64,000 bases of DNA, taken from NCBI RefSeq assembly GCF_040869045.1, contig NC_090323.1, positions 268,650,392-268,714,391 on the forward strand. The letters run 5' to 3'. Shown here one piece after another: positions 1-12,500 of this stretch (position 1 is the first letter of the stretch; each line of letters begins with the position of its first letter). This DNA is from Eurosta solidaginis. Lineage: Eukaryota > Arthropoda > Insecta > Diptera > Tephritidae. The position numbers were made by a program, and so were the translations under genes. Under the pieces are notes generated by a model. That model had not been told where the DNA came from and ran no database searches. It worked only from the letters and a program-made list of their open reading frames with translations.

Positions 1-1377
1 AGTCTTCATACTACGAGCCTACCAGATAATCACCCCTACTTTATGATATTGTTCCAGATCGTTGATCGTCTCATTCACGTCCGCAGTATCTTTCAATACT
101 CCTTGGCTGTGGACAATGTGATTCTCTGAAGATCCAGCCATTCAGTTCCGTTGACTTAAACTTTTCCAGTTCCTCTCAGGAAAAGAAAACAAACCTTCCC
201 ACAAAAGGAAAAATACCAGACGCGTTATATTTCTACACATTACTTCATAAATCAGAAAAGGCAATAACGTAGTATTTTTTTATGATACTGAAAAAATCAA
301 TGCTGCAGAAAAGTCAAGAAGCAAAACTTAAATTTATGAGGGCGAGGATTGTCAAATGCGACTTAATTTGTAATATTAACTTCGCCTATCTGGTTTATTG
401 CAACATAAAACTGAACACAAAATTGTACACTATATTAGATACAATATGACAAAGCGACTAAACTTTTTTTTGTTGATGGGAGTAAGTAACCTATCATAAC
501 TCTCATCAGCTGATTTATCTTCAAAGTTGGAGCTACAAATAAATAAATATTTAAATATTTTTTTAAAATTTTTCCAAAAATGATTTTTTGATACAGTTCG
601 GTATGGTAGAGGCTATCAAATCAACTATGAAGAACATTAACATCTATAACAAAAGTAAGCCTAATTATGCTGAATTTACTTAATATGAATTCACTAAAAA
701 TTAAAATAATTTTTTGCCTGCCACTAAAAATTTTCTCATGTCACTAAGCATGTTTGCACTCTAAGCCAACCACACATGTCAGAACAATATGAGAACGTTT
801 TTTTAGATTAGATGATTTGCCATACAAAAATTTTGCTTATATTGCTTATATAAAAGTTTTTTGTTGAAAAACAACGCTTTATATTTAAAAAAAAAAGTCA
901 AAAAAAGACTTGCTCAGGACATGGAAAAACGTAATGATTTTTCGCCATAGAATTTTTTCTTCAATTTTGAGGAAAAATAAAAAAAACTGTCGGAATGTAA
1001 GTTTAGAATCTGAAAAATTGCATACGCTTTGATTTTGGCATTTTAGGTTAAAACTCAATTTTAAAGGTTACTTTAAATGTCACAATATATTGCATGTGAG
1101 TGTGATGAGATACTTAAAGCCAAATATCGCAAATATTAAGTATTCGCAAATGTCTCGCTTCCTAGCGCTTACTCGCGTTTTGCGCTAAGTATGAAGGTAA
1201 GCACCATGAAAGTATCCATAAGTATACCCTGGGATATTTTTGCGTACACTCATTTATACAACATTTCTGAGTTACAAAAAGCACACGGCGCGATATACCT
1301 CCAAGGAGATTAAGGCTGTACTTGGCTTTAAATTTACGTCGTACTACTTTTTTTTTTATTTTAACTAAAGGTTAATA

Positions 1378-1522
1378 CCGACTGTGGACGGCATCTACTA
1401 GCAGATAAATTTTCGCTGAGAAGCTTTTCATGGCAGAAATATGCACTCTTCCCGTGCCTTGAGCTCAGGACCTTCGGTGTTGTAAGCATTTCCCGCTAAT
1501 ATTACGCCACAGCGGCTTTGAA
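1378..1522 (-). repeat. Decayed tRNA-derived SINE
   Basis: On the minus strand this resembles the SINE family better preserved at 31880 and 54070. It shares the tail segment around cttttcatggcagaaat and the pol III box-B region around ggaccttcggtgttgtaag. The head is truncated and it has many substitutions. Confidence 0.5.
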
Positions 1523-1731
1523 TTTACTTAAATTAGGTACATGATTCAAGGTTCGATTCGAGCTCAAGGTCAGAACAATAATTTAATTTCTAATGATAAT
1601 TATTGTTATTTTTTAATTTTAAATTTTTCTATAAGTGAAAAATTGTATTTTGTTTTTGGAATAGTAAGTGGACAATTTTTCAGACAACCTGCCATAGCTG
1701 CGCAGATAGATCCATTTCGAAAGGTGCTAAG

Positions 1732-2367
1732 TAGGGTGGTTACAAGGTATATGGTGAATTTTAATTTTTGTTCTATCTTTTGGGGCACCCTCCTAAAATA
1801 TGCTAATAGATAAGAAAATGATTATTGCAAAGTTTCAGGCCATTCCGATAATGCTAAAAGGCGCCTCATTGAGGTCAAATTTAGGAAAAACAGCGATTTT
1901 TTCAAAAAAAAAATTTTGTGTTTCGTAAGTAAAAGTGAAACCATTTATGCAAGGAACTTGACTCGTATACCATTGAATATTGTAATGTCCATAGACGTTT
2001 GCATGGAAATTAAAAATTGGGGATATCCACTATCACCTGATCTGATAAATGCTAAAACTGCTAAAAATAGTCGTTTTATAAAAATTTTATCAATCAAGCA
2101 AATGCGATCAAAATCAATACAGATAAAATTACCTATCGAAAGGTGTATGAGTCAAGTTCCTGGCATAAATGGTTTCACATAAACTGACGAAACACAAAAA
2201 TTTTTTTCTGAAAAATCGCTCTTTTTCCTAACTTTGACCTCAATGAGGCAAGTGTTAACATTATCAGATTGGCCTAAAACTGTGTATGTAGTATTTTCTA
2301 ATCTATTGGCATAATTTAGGGGGTGCCCCAGCGGAAAATCTAAAATTTATTTCTTGTGGCCACCCTA
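1732..2367. mobile_element. hAT-like non-autonomous element with 8-bp TSD
   Basis: The left end TAGGGTGGTTACAAGG and right end CTTGTGGCCACCCTA form terminal inverted repeats. The interior is also inverted-repetitive, for example aaaatttttgtgtttcg against its complement and the tttgacctcaatgaggc region. Identical 8-bp GTGCTAAG copies flank it at 1724-1731 and 2368-2375, as hAT-superfamily insertion makes. It is 636 bp with no transposase ORF. Confidence 0.8.
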
Positions 2368-3493
2368 GTGCTAAGCCTTCAGCGGTGGTTTGTTTAACTG
2401 GCAAATTTGCTACTTCTATTCCTTCGTACCAACTACATTTTTTTCAGTGTTGCACCATCTGTTGCAAATCACTGATAATGATGGATTTGTTTATTGTCAA
2501 TTACTTTGTTTGACATTCCCAAGTACTCATGGTTTATTAACAATTGTTTTTGTTTTTATCGGCCTAATGATAAATGATTCAAGGTTCGATTCGAGCTCAG
2601 CTATTTTAAACACACTGTTTTACACTACGGAAAGCATATGTCTCGCTGCATGTCAAGCAGCAAGCTGCATGGTTTGACATGATTTGCAGTATTGGGTAAC
2701 ATAAAACCAAAACAATCACGAAAAAGCACAAATGCCAAATAGGATAAAACTTTTCAGTCATTCCTTTTTAACTAATTTAAAATATAAAATTTATACTCAA
2801 GACAATTTTTTTTAAACAAAAGTAATTTTTGTAGCCAAAAATCAGCTTTTAGTAAACATCGTTCAAAATTTTACTTAAGTCGCTGCATTGCCAGGGCAAT
2901 ATAGCTGCACATGTATTTTGGTCTTTAGACTACGCTAAACACAAGTTTCGCTGCTGTCGTGTAGTGCGCTATATGACCAATTCAATCCAAATTTGGCTGC
3001 GTAAAACCAATGAAAACAGGTAGAAATGTATAACTACATATGTTTCTACAAAGTCGAACAGCAGCAGCAGAACCAGCAGTGCTCCAGACGAAGTTCTGCA
3101 CCTCTTTTTTCGCTTTATGTATTTTTTGTTATTTTTACGCATTCTGAAACTTTGTTTTAATGGGTAGGTTTTTTTTTTTAATTTTACATCACTGAAATGA
3201 GTTTGTTATCATAACAACAAAAAGTGTTTTTTTTTTTTTAGTTAAATTGTCAGTGTAATTAAATTTTTTAGAACATTGTTAAATGATTATCACAATCGAA
3301 ATAGGAGAAGTGAGATAGCAAGACGTTGTATTTCATTTGTTAGGATTTGGCTTACCAGTTGTGAATTTTTTGTCTAAACAAACCAGAATAGAAAAATGTA
3401 TATTGCAGAATTGTTGTGAATTGCAGTTTCTTCAAACAAATATTAGGGTAACGTCTTTCTCAAACATCAGCTAATAAATTTTAAATTTTGCAG

Positions 3494-3580
3494 ATCGAAC
3501 GCGAGAAAGCCGATCTCAGCGTGCAAGTCATCCAGATGTCCGAACGTCTTGAGGAGGCTGAAGGTGGCGCAGAACATCAG
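3494..3580 (+). CDS. Prm: Prm coding exon a (29 codons)
   Basis: Phase 0 on both sides. The acceptor is ttttgcag and the donor is CAG|gtaggt. It encodes [20 protein letters not shown] followed by EAEGGAEHQ, a signature stretch near the paramyosin N-terminus. It is too short to appear as a stand-alone ORF. Confidence 0.95.
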
Positions 3581-6500
3581 GTAGGTAGAACAAATGAATT
3601 GAAGTCATCCAACACCAAAAACCCGCTCTAATTTTTGGCCTTTAGTTCGAAGCAAATCGCAAACGTGATGCTGAATTGTTGAAGCTGCGCAAAATGCTTG
3701 AGGATGTGCATCTCGAATCCGAAGAAATGGCAATTCTTTTAAAGAAGAAGCATAACGAAATTATTACAGATTTCCAAGAACAAGTGGAACTCTTAATGAA
3801 AGCGAAAAATAGGTAAGTGGTTTGGTGCATGAAGAATTAAATAATCATAATTCACATAACAATAATCACGCCTACCCCAAAGCTTAACAAAATCAAAAAA
3901 TCAGCGTGGGAAATGTGCTTAAAAATAATAAATTGCTTGTTAGTTGCAAAATATACCGTTAACTGTTGCAAAAGAACATCTTTTTCGTGGTCGAGGTTCA
4001 ACTTTGAATGTTTCCAATCTTAGCTGTCAATGACCATTTAGAATATATGAAATTGCAGCTCAAATGAACTTGGCACTAATAACCCAGTTACTGTGGAGGT
4101 CTGTGCGACCCCGTTTTGACCATTCGCGAAATTTTGTTAAATACGAATGTCAGCAAATTTATATGTGAAATGTTTACACATGTAATTGAAAACGTTGCAC
4201 ATTTGTATGCGGAAGTTTTTACTTTTATATAAAGTAAATAATAAATTTAGTGCATTAAGCAATGTACAGTGGGTCAAAACTGGCAGATTTGTTGCAGTTA
4301 TTTATTTGATGTATAATTTACATGAAGTGTTGCGAGCCACCATTTCGCTGATATTATTTGGGAGCGTATAAAATATTCATCAGTAAAATATAAACTTTTA
4401 CATATATTAAAAATACATTTCTATGCATTAGACCCTTTCAAGTTTTTTTTTCTCGCCAAAAAACTCGAATGGCTTATTTTGTTGTAACCAATGGACTGTT
4501 CCATATTTTTACCTTAGTTGTTGTTGTGATTAATGGAGCTTATCGGCTGGTTAATTAGAGCAAGAAAGGGTTTTTTTTCCTAGGCAGTTCCATGATTTTG
4601 TCTGCCTTCATCAGGGGTGTTGTTTAGTTTGACATTAGTTTGATCATAAAACAAATAAATTTGTATGTATTTTGATATGAACCACTTTCATTTTTATGTC
4701 TTTTAAAACTCTCAAACGAATGGTTAATTTGAATAATAAATGTTATGTATAGAACCAAATGCTTTTAAAAATGGCCACCTCATTTGTTCGAAGAATGTTA
4801 AGAGAATTAATATTGCGGCTGTCTGTTATAAAACCCATATCTCAGCAAAAAGGGGAAAGAGAAGAGAGGGTGTGGGGTTTGGAGAGCTCCTTATATTACA
4901 TATTTAAAAAAGAACTTTCAATTTGGTTATGTTTTGTATCTTTAGCAGCAGTGAGTCTTGCGGAAGGTTTTGTGCAGCGTTGCTGGCATTACAATTCTTA
5001 GCCGAATATAAGTCCATTAAGCTCCGGCACTAAAACCTTCGTGTGCTACCTTCGCTGCAATATAACTTGATACACCTCACCTAAGTCGACTTTTAGAATA
5101 CCGACACAGATCCCGCCAAGACGCATTTCAGACAATATCCATTTAATATTCTATAATAATTGAACATAGATTTAATGGCGAAAATAATGTTCATACCTGG
5201 TCGAGTATTTTACAGTACTTCGGGATTGTGTATGTTTGAATTGTGCGTGTATTTTAACCTATAATGAATAGGTTGTTTTGGTAAAAAACTGCAAAGTATT
5301 AAGTTGTAAAATAAAACGAAAAATGCATAAATTTTTTTTAGACGGTGTTTTTTCGAATGGGGGCAGTCCAGATAGTGTGGTTCTTTTTTCAATGAGAGGC
5401 ATTCTACAAAATAAGCTAAGTCTCATCTTATTCTTCTTGTAGCAGTGCGATCACTCAAAAATTGTCATGTGGAGACACATTACATCATCCAATATGCACG
5501 GTCCGCACTACACCATGGATTAGGAGGTGAGCAGTTTTTGGTCACCGAAATCCCGCCGCTCTCATATGAAGCTAATCGGCGTATATGCAGGCCTTAAACC
5601 GGTCAGCCCTACAGTCGGGCGCTATGGAGTTCGGTCCTCACACCAACAACAAGGTGCCCACAATAGTGAGGGTATATCGGTGTTGATTCGGGATAAGTAA
5701 CAGTTTATCCTATTACAGTATTCAGATCGCCGTCTCCCTGAGGTCTGCTTTCTTCAGATACACGCTTAAAAATTATTTAGTTTCAAAATGATTGGGAGCA
5801 GCTTAATATCGTATAGTCATATACACATACGAATATAGCACATAGCAGGATCAGCATATGTATGTATGTATGCACAGTATATAAATTGCGAAAAGTGTTC
5901 CTTCAAATCTCATATTTCCAAAATCCAAAAATAAAACAACGGTGTCGCAGTGATTTTCAAGGCTATCTTGACACACACACTCACAGAGACTCAACCATAG
6001 GGTGATGCTGAGTGGGAGAAGGCGCTGCTCACAGAGTTTGCGCTCTATTTAATAAATCACATTCAAGCACAATTGATCTGAACTTTTGCATTTGCATTTC
6101 ATATTTTTTTTAGCAAATTGCAGATATGCAAATATTTTAGAAATTTCAAATTTCCTAAAAATTAAAAACGAGTTTTTAATGTAATTTTATTCCATTATTT
6201 TTATTATTTTTATCTGTGCATGTGTGTATACAAGTGTGCTAATGCAACACGCTTTCACCTGTGGACTTGCGCATTTTTATTCCCAAAATTTCAAATATTA
6301 AGAAGCTTATAACAAATACACTATTCGACCCGCTCCCACTACCAGTTTATTACACATGCAATGACGTGCCTTCCCACATCCGACACAACAAAAGCTTTTG
6401 CCAATACAAAAAAAGCACCTTTCGCACCGGCCAAAAAGGCTACTCAATTAAAACTCAAAGCAAATTTTTTCTCAATTTTGTTGCATTTTTTTGTTGTTTT

Positions 6501-9500
6501 CGTTTTTCAAACAAAAGTATTTGAATATGCATACGAGTAGAATGATGGAATATGTACATATGTTCAAAATTATTTTTAGAAAATTTTGAATTTTTCTTAT
6601 ACATTTTTTCTTGCAGCTCACGTCGCCACCTTTTTTGCCACACGGCCCACTCGTTCACAGGCTGGTGGTTGCTGATTGTTTGTGGCTCACTACTGCCAGT
6701 TTTTTTCCGCTCATCCTCTCCGTACTGACGATCCAAATATGTCTTTGATTTAGCAATATTTTGTATGTGTTATTGTTGTGGTCTCTTTTTGACATATTCA
6801 CCTCTATGGAAATTCGATACTTTTTTCTAAATGGCAGACAAATCGTAAATCGAATGATAAAATCTATGAAACGCAACACAATTTTCGACCGTACGTTAGA
6901 TTAAAATTAAGGTCTCAACTATGCCATAATTTTGACAAAATTTTGCAACACAAAATTATGCCGGTGACGAATAGAGCTGCCACAGCGTGGAAGATATACT
7001 TTTTCTAAAATTAGTTAGACATCTATGTATGTATCTACATACTGCTGAGTGGAATATCACATTATCTCGGCTGTCCATCCCGAAATGTCATATCTCAGAA
7101 TATTTAGGAAAATCTCGCTATCTCAGGATTCTAAAAACGCCTCACCTCAAACTTCTGTTAAAGAATTTTTTTTAAAACACCCTTGTTAAGTTCAAAACAC
7201 AATGAATTTTAGTTCATATAGGGGGTTTTTGAATAGAACTCTTATGTGGGGTGTTCTTCAAACAAATTCTGAAAGATGGAGTTTTCAAAAGTTTTTGAGA
7301 TAAAACGTTTTGGAAAACAGCCGCTACGTTCAAGCCCCTCATATCAAAAGTTATTGAATCGATGCAGAAAGATAACAATCGAAAGAAGAACTATTCCCAG
7401 AGGAGAGGGGAATAATTCAACAAATAATACATAAGTAACCATCCCAAAAACAGTGAATGAAATTAATCATAGCTGCTAATCATTCTATTAAGGATCATAT
7501 CTCTATCATCAATATCTCTCACTGCAGATGTGATATACTGCTTTCTCGTGATCTATACTACGTCACTTTTGTCGTATAGCAGATTACGTAGTTTTACGTA
7601 ACTATATGTATGTATTTCGAGTATTTTTCGAGTATTTCGAGACTATCTCAGAAACAGAATAGTCCAAATGAAATACAAAACCTATCTCATTTATGGCTGG
7701 CGAAGAAGTGCCACGTCGACAAAACGTGTGAGTGAACTTTGAAGCATCTCGAATTATCCTGATATATATCCTTTATTTTCCTTTAAAAAACACTGCGACG
7801 TTCCCGAATTATCCCAAAACCCATCAAAAATGATCGAGAAGACTATGCGAAGTTATCGCGAAATAGGCTTCATTTCGGCCCCAAAATAGTCCCTAGAGAT
7901 CCAGAAAATATCTTAAGACAGTCCCTTTAAGAATCCATAAATGATCCCTCTATAATTCCAAAAAGATAACATATACTATCCCAAAATGTGGTTGGATATA
8001 ATCTCGAAAAGATCTCAAAATGGTCCTGAAAAATTTTTATTACTATCCTCGGTTGGGTAGCTCGAAAATTATTCGAATACCAGATTATCCGAACCCAATG
8101 ATCCTGAAATAATACCAGAGCCTTAAAACAATGCACAGTTTCAGTTGCAAATTATCCCCAACTGATCTTGAAATCAATCGCGACATAGGCTCCAAAGAAC
8201 CCGGAATGATTGAGATCATTATTATGAGAAAGTTATCCCGACAGCCCGTTAATAGCTTCGAAGCTATCCGAACGCCGAAAGCAGTTCCAAAATTATCCTT
8301 AAAAGTTCCTGGAGTGATCACGAAAAAGTACCGAAATGGGCCGAAAACAGTTCCAAAATCATAGGGCAATAACTGCATAGCTAAGAATGTTAAAATATAT
8401 GTTATCGATAAAATGTATACATCCATAAAATCTTTGATCCTAGTAGCCTAAGCTGCTCCAAGTTACGGCGCTTACTAAATATGTCCACAATCGGTTGGGT
8501 AGTTTCGGAGAACACATGACACAAACATTTGAAATAAGATTACTTTACATGGACATATACACTTGTTGAAGTAAAGTCTTGGCTTCAATGTGCTGTATTT
8601 AAGCTAAACTGCAATCTATATATTCCATTTTTTAACTCACTGAGCTAGTGGCATATTCCTTAACCCGTAGTTGATCTTTCAGCTTTACCTAGACTATGCA
8701 GCGCACACTGAGAAAGCTTTTTTATGGATATTTTCAGTGATAGTCCACCTGTGCACATCAATTTATTTTCATATTATCAGTGGAAATATGCATAAAAAAG
8801 CTTTTTGAAAATATGTAAAAATTTGGAATAGCAGTCGGTTCTCTGAAAGATTTTGTATCTATAGGTTGATACAAAACTAGGCTCGATTAATAAAATTTTT
8901 CTAGCAAATCACCGCTGTTCGTCCAGCCAGCTATTAGCGCTTCCATCGCCATATTGCTACTGCATAAGTATTCAACATAAATTCAATGATATTATTTTTC
9001 TAACTCAGCGGTTTACAAAATTTACTTAACATTTTCTTTCTTCATTCCACTTTTTCGCTACCTGTTTCATACCAACATTTAGGGCTGAGAAGGAGAAATC
9101 TAAATTCCAAGCCGAAATCTACGAATACCTCTCTCAAATCGAGTCCTTTAACAAGGAGAGAATCGTGACCAACAAACATGTCGAAAGGCTGGAAGTAACA
9201 ATCTCCGAATTGAATGTCAAAATCGAAGAATTGAATCGCACTGTTATTGACATCACATCACACAAGACCCGCCTCTCGCAAGAAAACATTGAATTGATCA
9301 AAGACGTCCAAGATCTCAAGTCCCAACTAGACAGTGTCTCATATTCCAAGAGTCAAGTCATCTCACAATTGGAAGATGCACGCCGTCGTTTGGAAGATGA
9401 AGACCGTCGTCGTTCAATGTTGGAATCTTCCCTTCATCAAGTTGAAAGTGAATTGGAATCGACTCGCCTTCAACTCGAAGAAGAATCGGAAGCACGTATT

Positions 9501-12500
9501 GACTTGGAACGTCAGTTGGTCAAAGCCAATGGTGATGCTATTTCTTGGCAAAACAAATACCAGACTGAGGCAGCAGCACGCGCTGAAGAGGTCGAATCTA
9601 TCCGTCGTAAATACCAGGCACGCATCACTGAACTTGAGGAATATGTTGAGACATTGGTTGTTAAGGTCAATAATTTGGAGAAACAAAAGACTCGTTTGGC
9701 CAGCGAAGTTGAAGTGCTCATCATTGATTTGGAGAAATCGAACAATACTTGCCGCGAATTAACCAAGACCGTTAACACATTGGAAAAGCACAATATTGAA
9801 TTGAAGAGCCGTCTCGATGAAACAATCTTAATGTATGAGAATAGTCAACGTGATTTGAAGAACAAGCATGCTGAATTACAACGTACCGTTCACGAATTGG
9901 ACAAAGTAAAGGATGATAACAACCAATTGGCTCGTGAGAACAAGAAATTAGGAGGTGAGTGTAGTCGAAAGTGGAGGAAAGTTTAGTTTTTATATTAATC
10001 ATTAAATTCCACATGCCAACAGATGATCTCCATGAAGCCAAGGCTACAATAAGTGAAATGAGCCGTCGTTTGCATGAAATGGAATTGGAGTTGCGTCGCT
10101 TGGAGAATGAACGTGATGAATTGACTGCTGCATACAAGGAAGCCGAGGCTGTAAGTAGAACGCAATAAATTATGGAAATGGCGCAAATACTAACACTTTT
10201 ATTCTAATTTGTGTAGGGTCGCAAGGCTGAGGAACAACGTGCCCAACGTTTGTCGTCTGAATATGGTCAATACCGCCACGATGCTGAACGTCGTTTGGCT
10301 GAGAAGGATGAAGAAATTGAATGTATTCGGTGAGTCGATTTATAAACTTAAATTTATAAATAATCTGCTCTAATTTGGAGATTTGGTCATAAAGGGGGCA
10401 TTAGCCATACTAATACATACTTATTTCTGGTATAAAATATTTTATTTTCTTAAGAAATATAAATATTGTCATTTAATCGAAGATGTGACTTATATAGTTG
10501 CATTTGGAGCTTCTACATAAAACGCAAAAAAGGGATTATTTTTCCTAAGTCCGTCTTATTCCTATTTCAAGCTAATCTAGAAAAAACTCACAGCATAGCT
10601 GTTTCTTTTTCTTTTTTTAACTTATTATCTCATTTGCCTCTGGCTTAGTGGAAATTGAAGCAGCCATTTTCAGACCGTCAAAGAATATCTCTATTTTTGA
10701 AACTTTATAAAAAAATATAGAGCGCACGAGATGTAAAGGATTCTATGACGGGTCACATCTCTCAACTCAACATGGTTCACTGCAAATGTAAAGGGTTTGA
10801 TTAATGCCATACCGGCATATCTACCTTGGAGAGGTGACATTAAGTCAACGGCCACAATGTCAATTAAAGTTATATTAAGTATATTAATGGCCACAACATC
10901 TTATTTAAAATGGTTACAATGCAACGCTTATTGGCATTTTGACCATCCTGCTCTTTCGAAATGGTCATAAAGGCACTTTTTTCCTCAAGAGGTCATTAGC
11001 TCAAATATTTATTTTTGCACCTGCCCGTATTATAACTGTTGAATCACAGTTTTATTTTAATGTTTTCGCTATATTTTTGTTCAGTGTAATGAAAAGAGAA
11101 ATTTTTTATTTCAAATTTACCTATATTTTGGTCCCATTGTAATGAAAAATAGGATAAATAGCTGGGTCAGTGAGGTCCTCTCTGAGATAAGAACATATTC
11201 AACTAAAAAAAAACATATTCAACTAAACGTATATGGTTATGGTCTTTTCCCGAATTGGCCATAATGTCCAACGGAAATTTTCTAAACGGCCATAAAGCCA
11301 AATTAACAAAGAAAAAAAAGTTGATATGGCGGCCATTTGAAGTGGTCATAACGTCAATAGACTTTTTGACCGTTGCCTCCGACAGCACAAAAACGAGCTG
11401 CCTATATGCCGCTAAGTCTGAATTTGGACTACCCGCAAAATTTATAGGGCTGTGCAAAATTAGAAAAAGAACTACAATTAAAATAAGAAACGCAACTTCC
11501 TTTAGCCGTATGCTGGAGCAAATAATACAAGCGGCAGAACTTGATGATGACATTGATACTATCGGCCTGAACACCCGCGCCCTCAGTACTGTTTACTGCA
11601 AACTAGAAAAAAAAGGGAAAATGTGGGCTCTATGTTGAACGAGGACAAACCGAAGTACATACCCGCTGTCATCAACCAAAGAGTCAGCGCATCTGCGCCT
11701 TGACAACACCGCACTGCTTGTAACAATGATTTCGAACAACAATATCAAACTGCATCCTTGGACTGAGTAGGCAATTGAAAAGAAAATTCCTCTCTCGGCA
11801 AACAAAAACCATGCTGTATAAGTCATTTATCGTACCAGTCCAGAAGAAGGAACACATACAACATCTGATGAGGCAGTTTTGGTAGTGTACGAGAGAAAAA
11901 TTCTTGGAAAGATTTACGGACCACTATATTGGCAACGGTGAGCACGGGAAAAGATTTAATGAAGAACTGTACGAGCTTTACATGGACATCAACATACACC
12001 AGCGACTGGGCATTCTAGGCTACGTTAATTATTAATTAAGTAAGTAAGGTAGCAGACTTGAAACATAAAAGACAATGAATCTGCTAAAAATTACTTACAA
12101 GTAAGAGTAAGAACACATAGGCCTTCTGTGGCAACTTTCTACAAATACGTACTACAAAGGCAGTGGCCTGGGCGTGGCCTTTTGAAATCACATTTAACCA
12201 AAGATGCCCACGCAGTCTTCGAATTAAGATTGATTCACCCGGGCGCGTAATTTAAGCGAACGGTACAACAGGAAACGAAGTTCGCTAATTACTGTCCGGG
12301 TAATTGGATAAGAAACGAAATTCGCTAACTACTGACCGGGTAATTGGTGAAGGTAATACTAGCCTCCAATAACTTAGCAAGTCGCTGAGTGGCAATAATA
12401 AAGTTACGGAGAAGATAGACAGCGATATTGGATATTTCCTTTCTGGAGAAACGAATATATCCCGATTGATATATTTACGTCTCGTGTTCCCAACAGCTGA

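Larger units (their letters stand above)
1..3493 (+). other. Prm: Prm intron, upstream part
   Basis: AT-rich non-coding DNA before exon 3494, whose upstream donor is outside the window. It contains a SINE relic (1378-1522), a hAT-like element (1732-2367) and a 24-bp direct repeat at 1542-1565 and 2577-2600. I see no exon here. Confidence 0.7.
3813..9082 (+). other. Prm: Prm intron (5.3 kb)
   Basis: Long intron between exons b and c. It holds a probable jockey-like LINE tail (about 5440-5765, minus) and a degenerate short tandem array (7730-8390). The rest is AT-rich with no recognisable exon. Confidence 0.7.

Noticed and set aside
6455..6736. 93-codon minus-strand frame in the Prm intron
   Set aside because: Composition follows local A-rich sequence; no homology or splice sites seen.
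8085..8426. 113-codon minus-strand open frame
   Set aside because: Produced by the degenerate short tandem array; hydrophobic composition without family resemblance.
9334..9762. 142-codon plus-strand open frame inside Prm exon c, and several antisense frames at 9414-10186
   Set aside because: Out-of-frame shadows of the paramyosin coding exon, where a heptad-rich sequence keeps other frames open.
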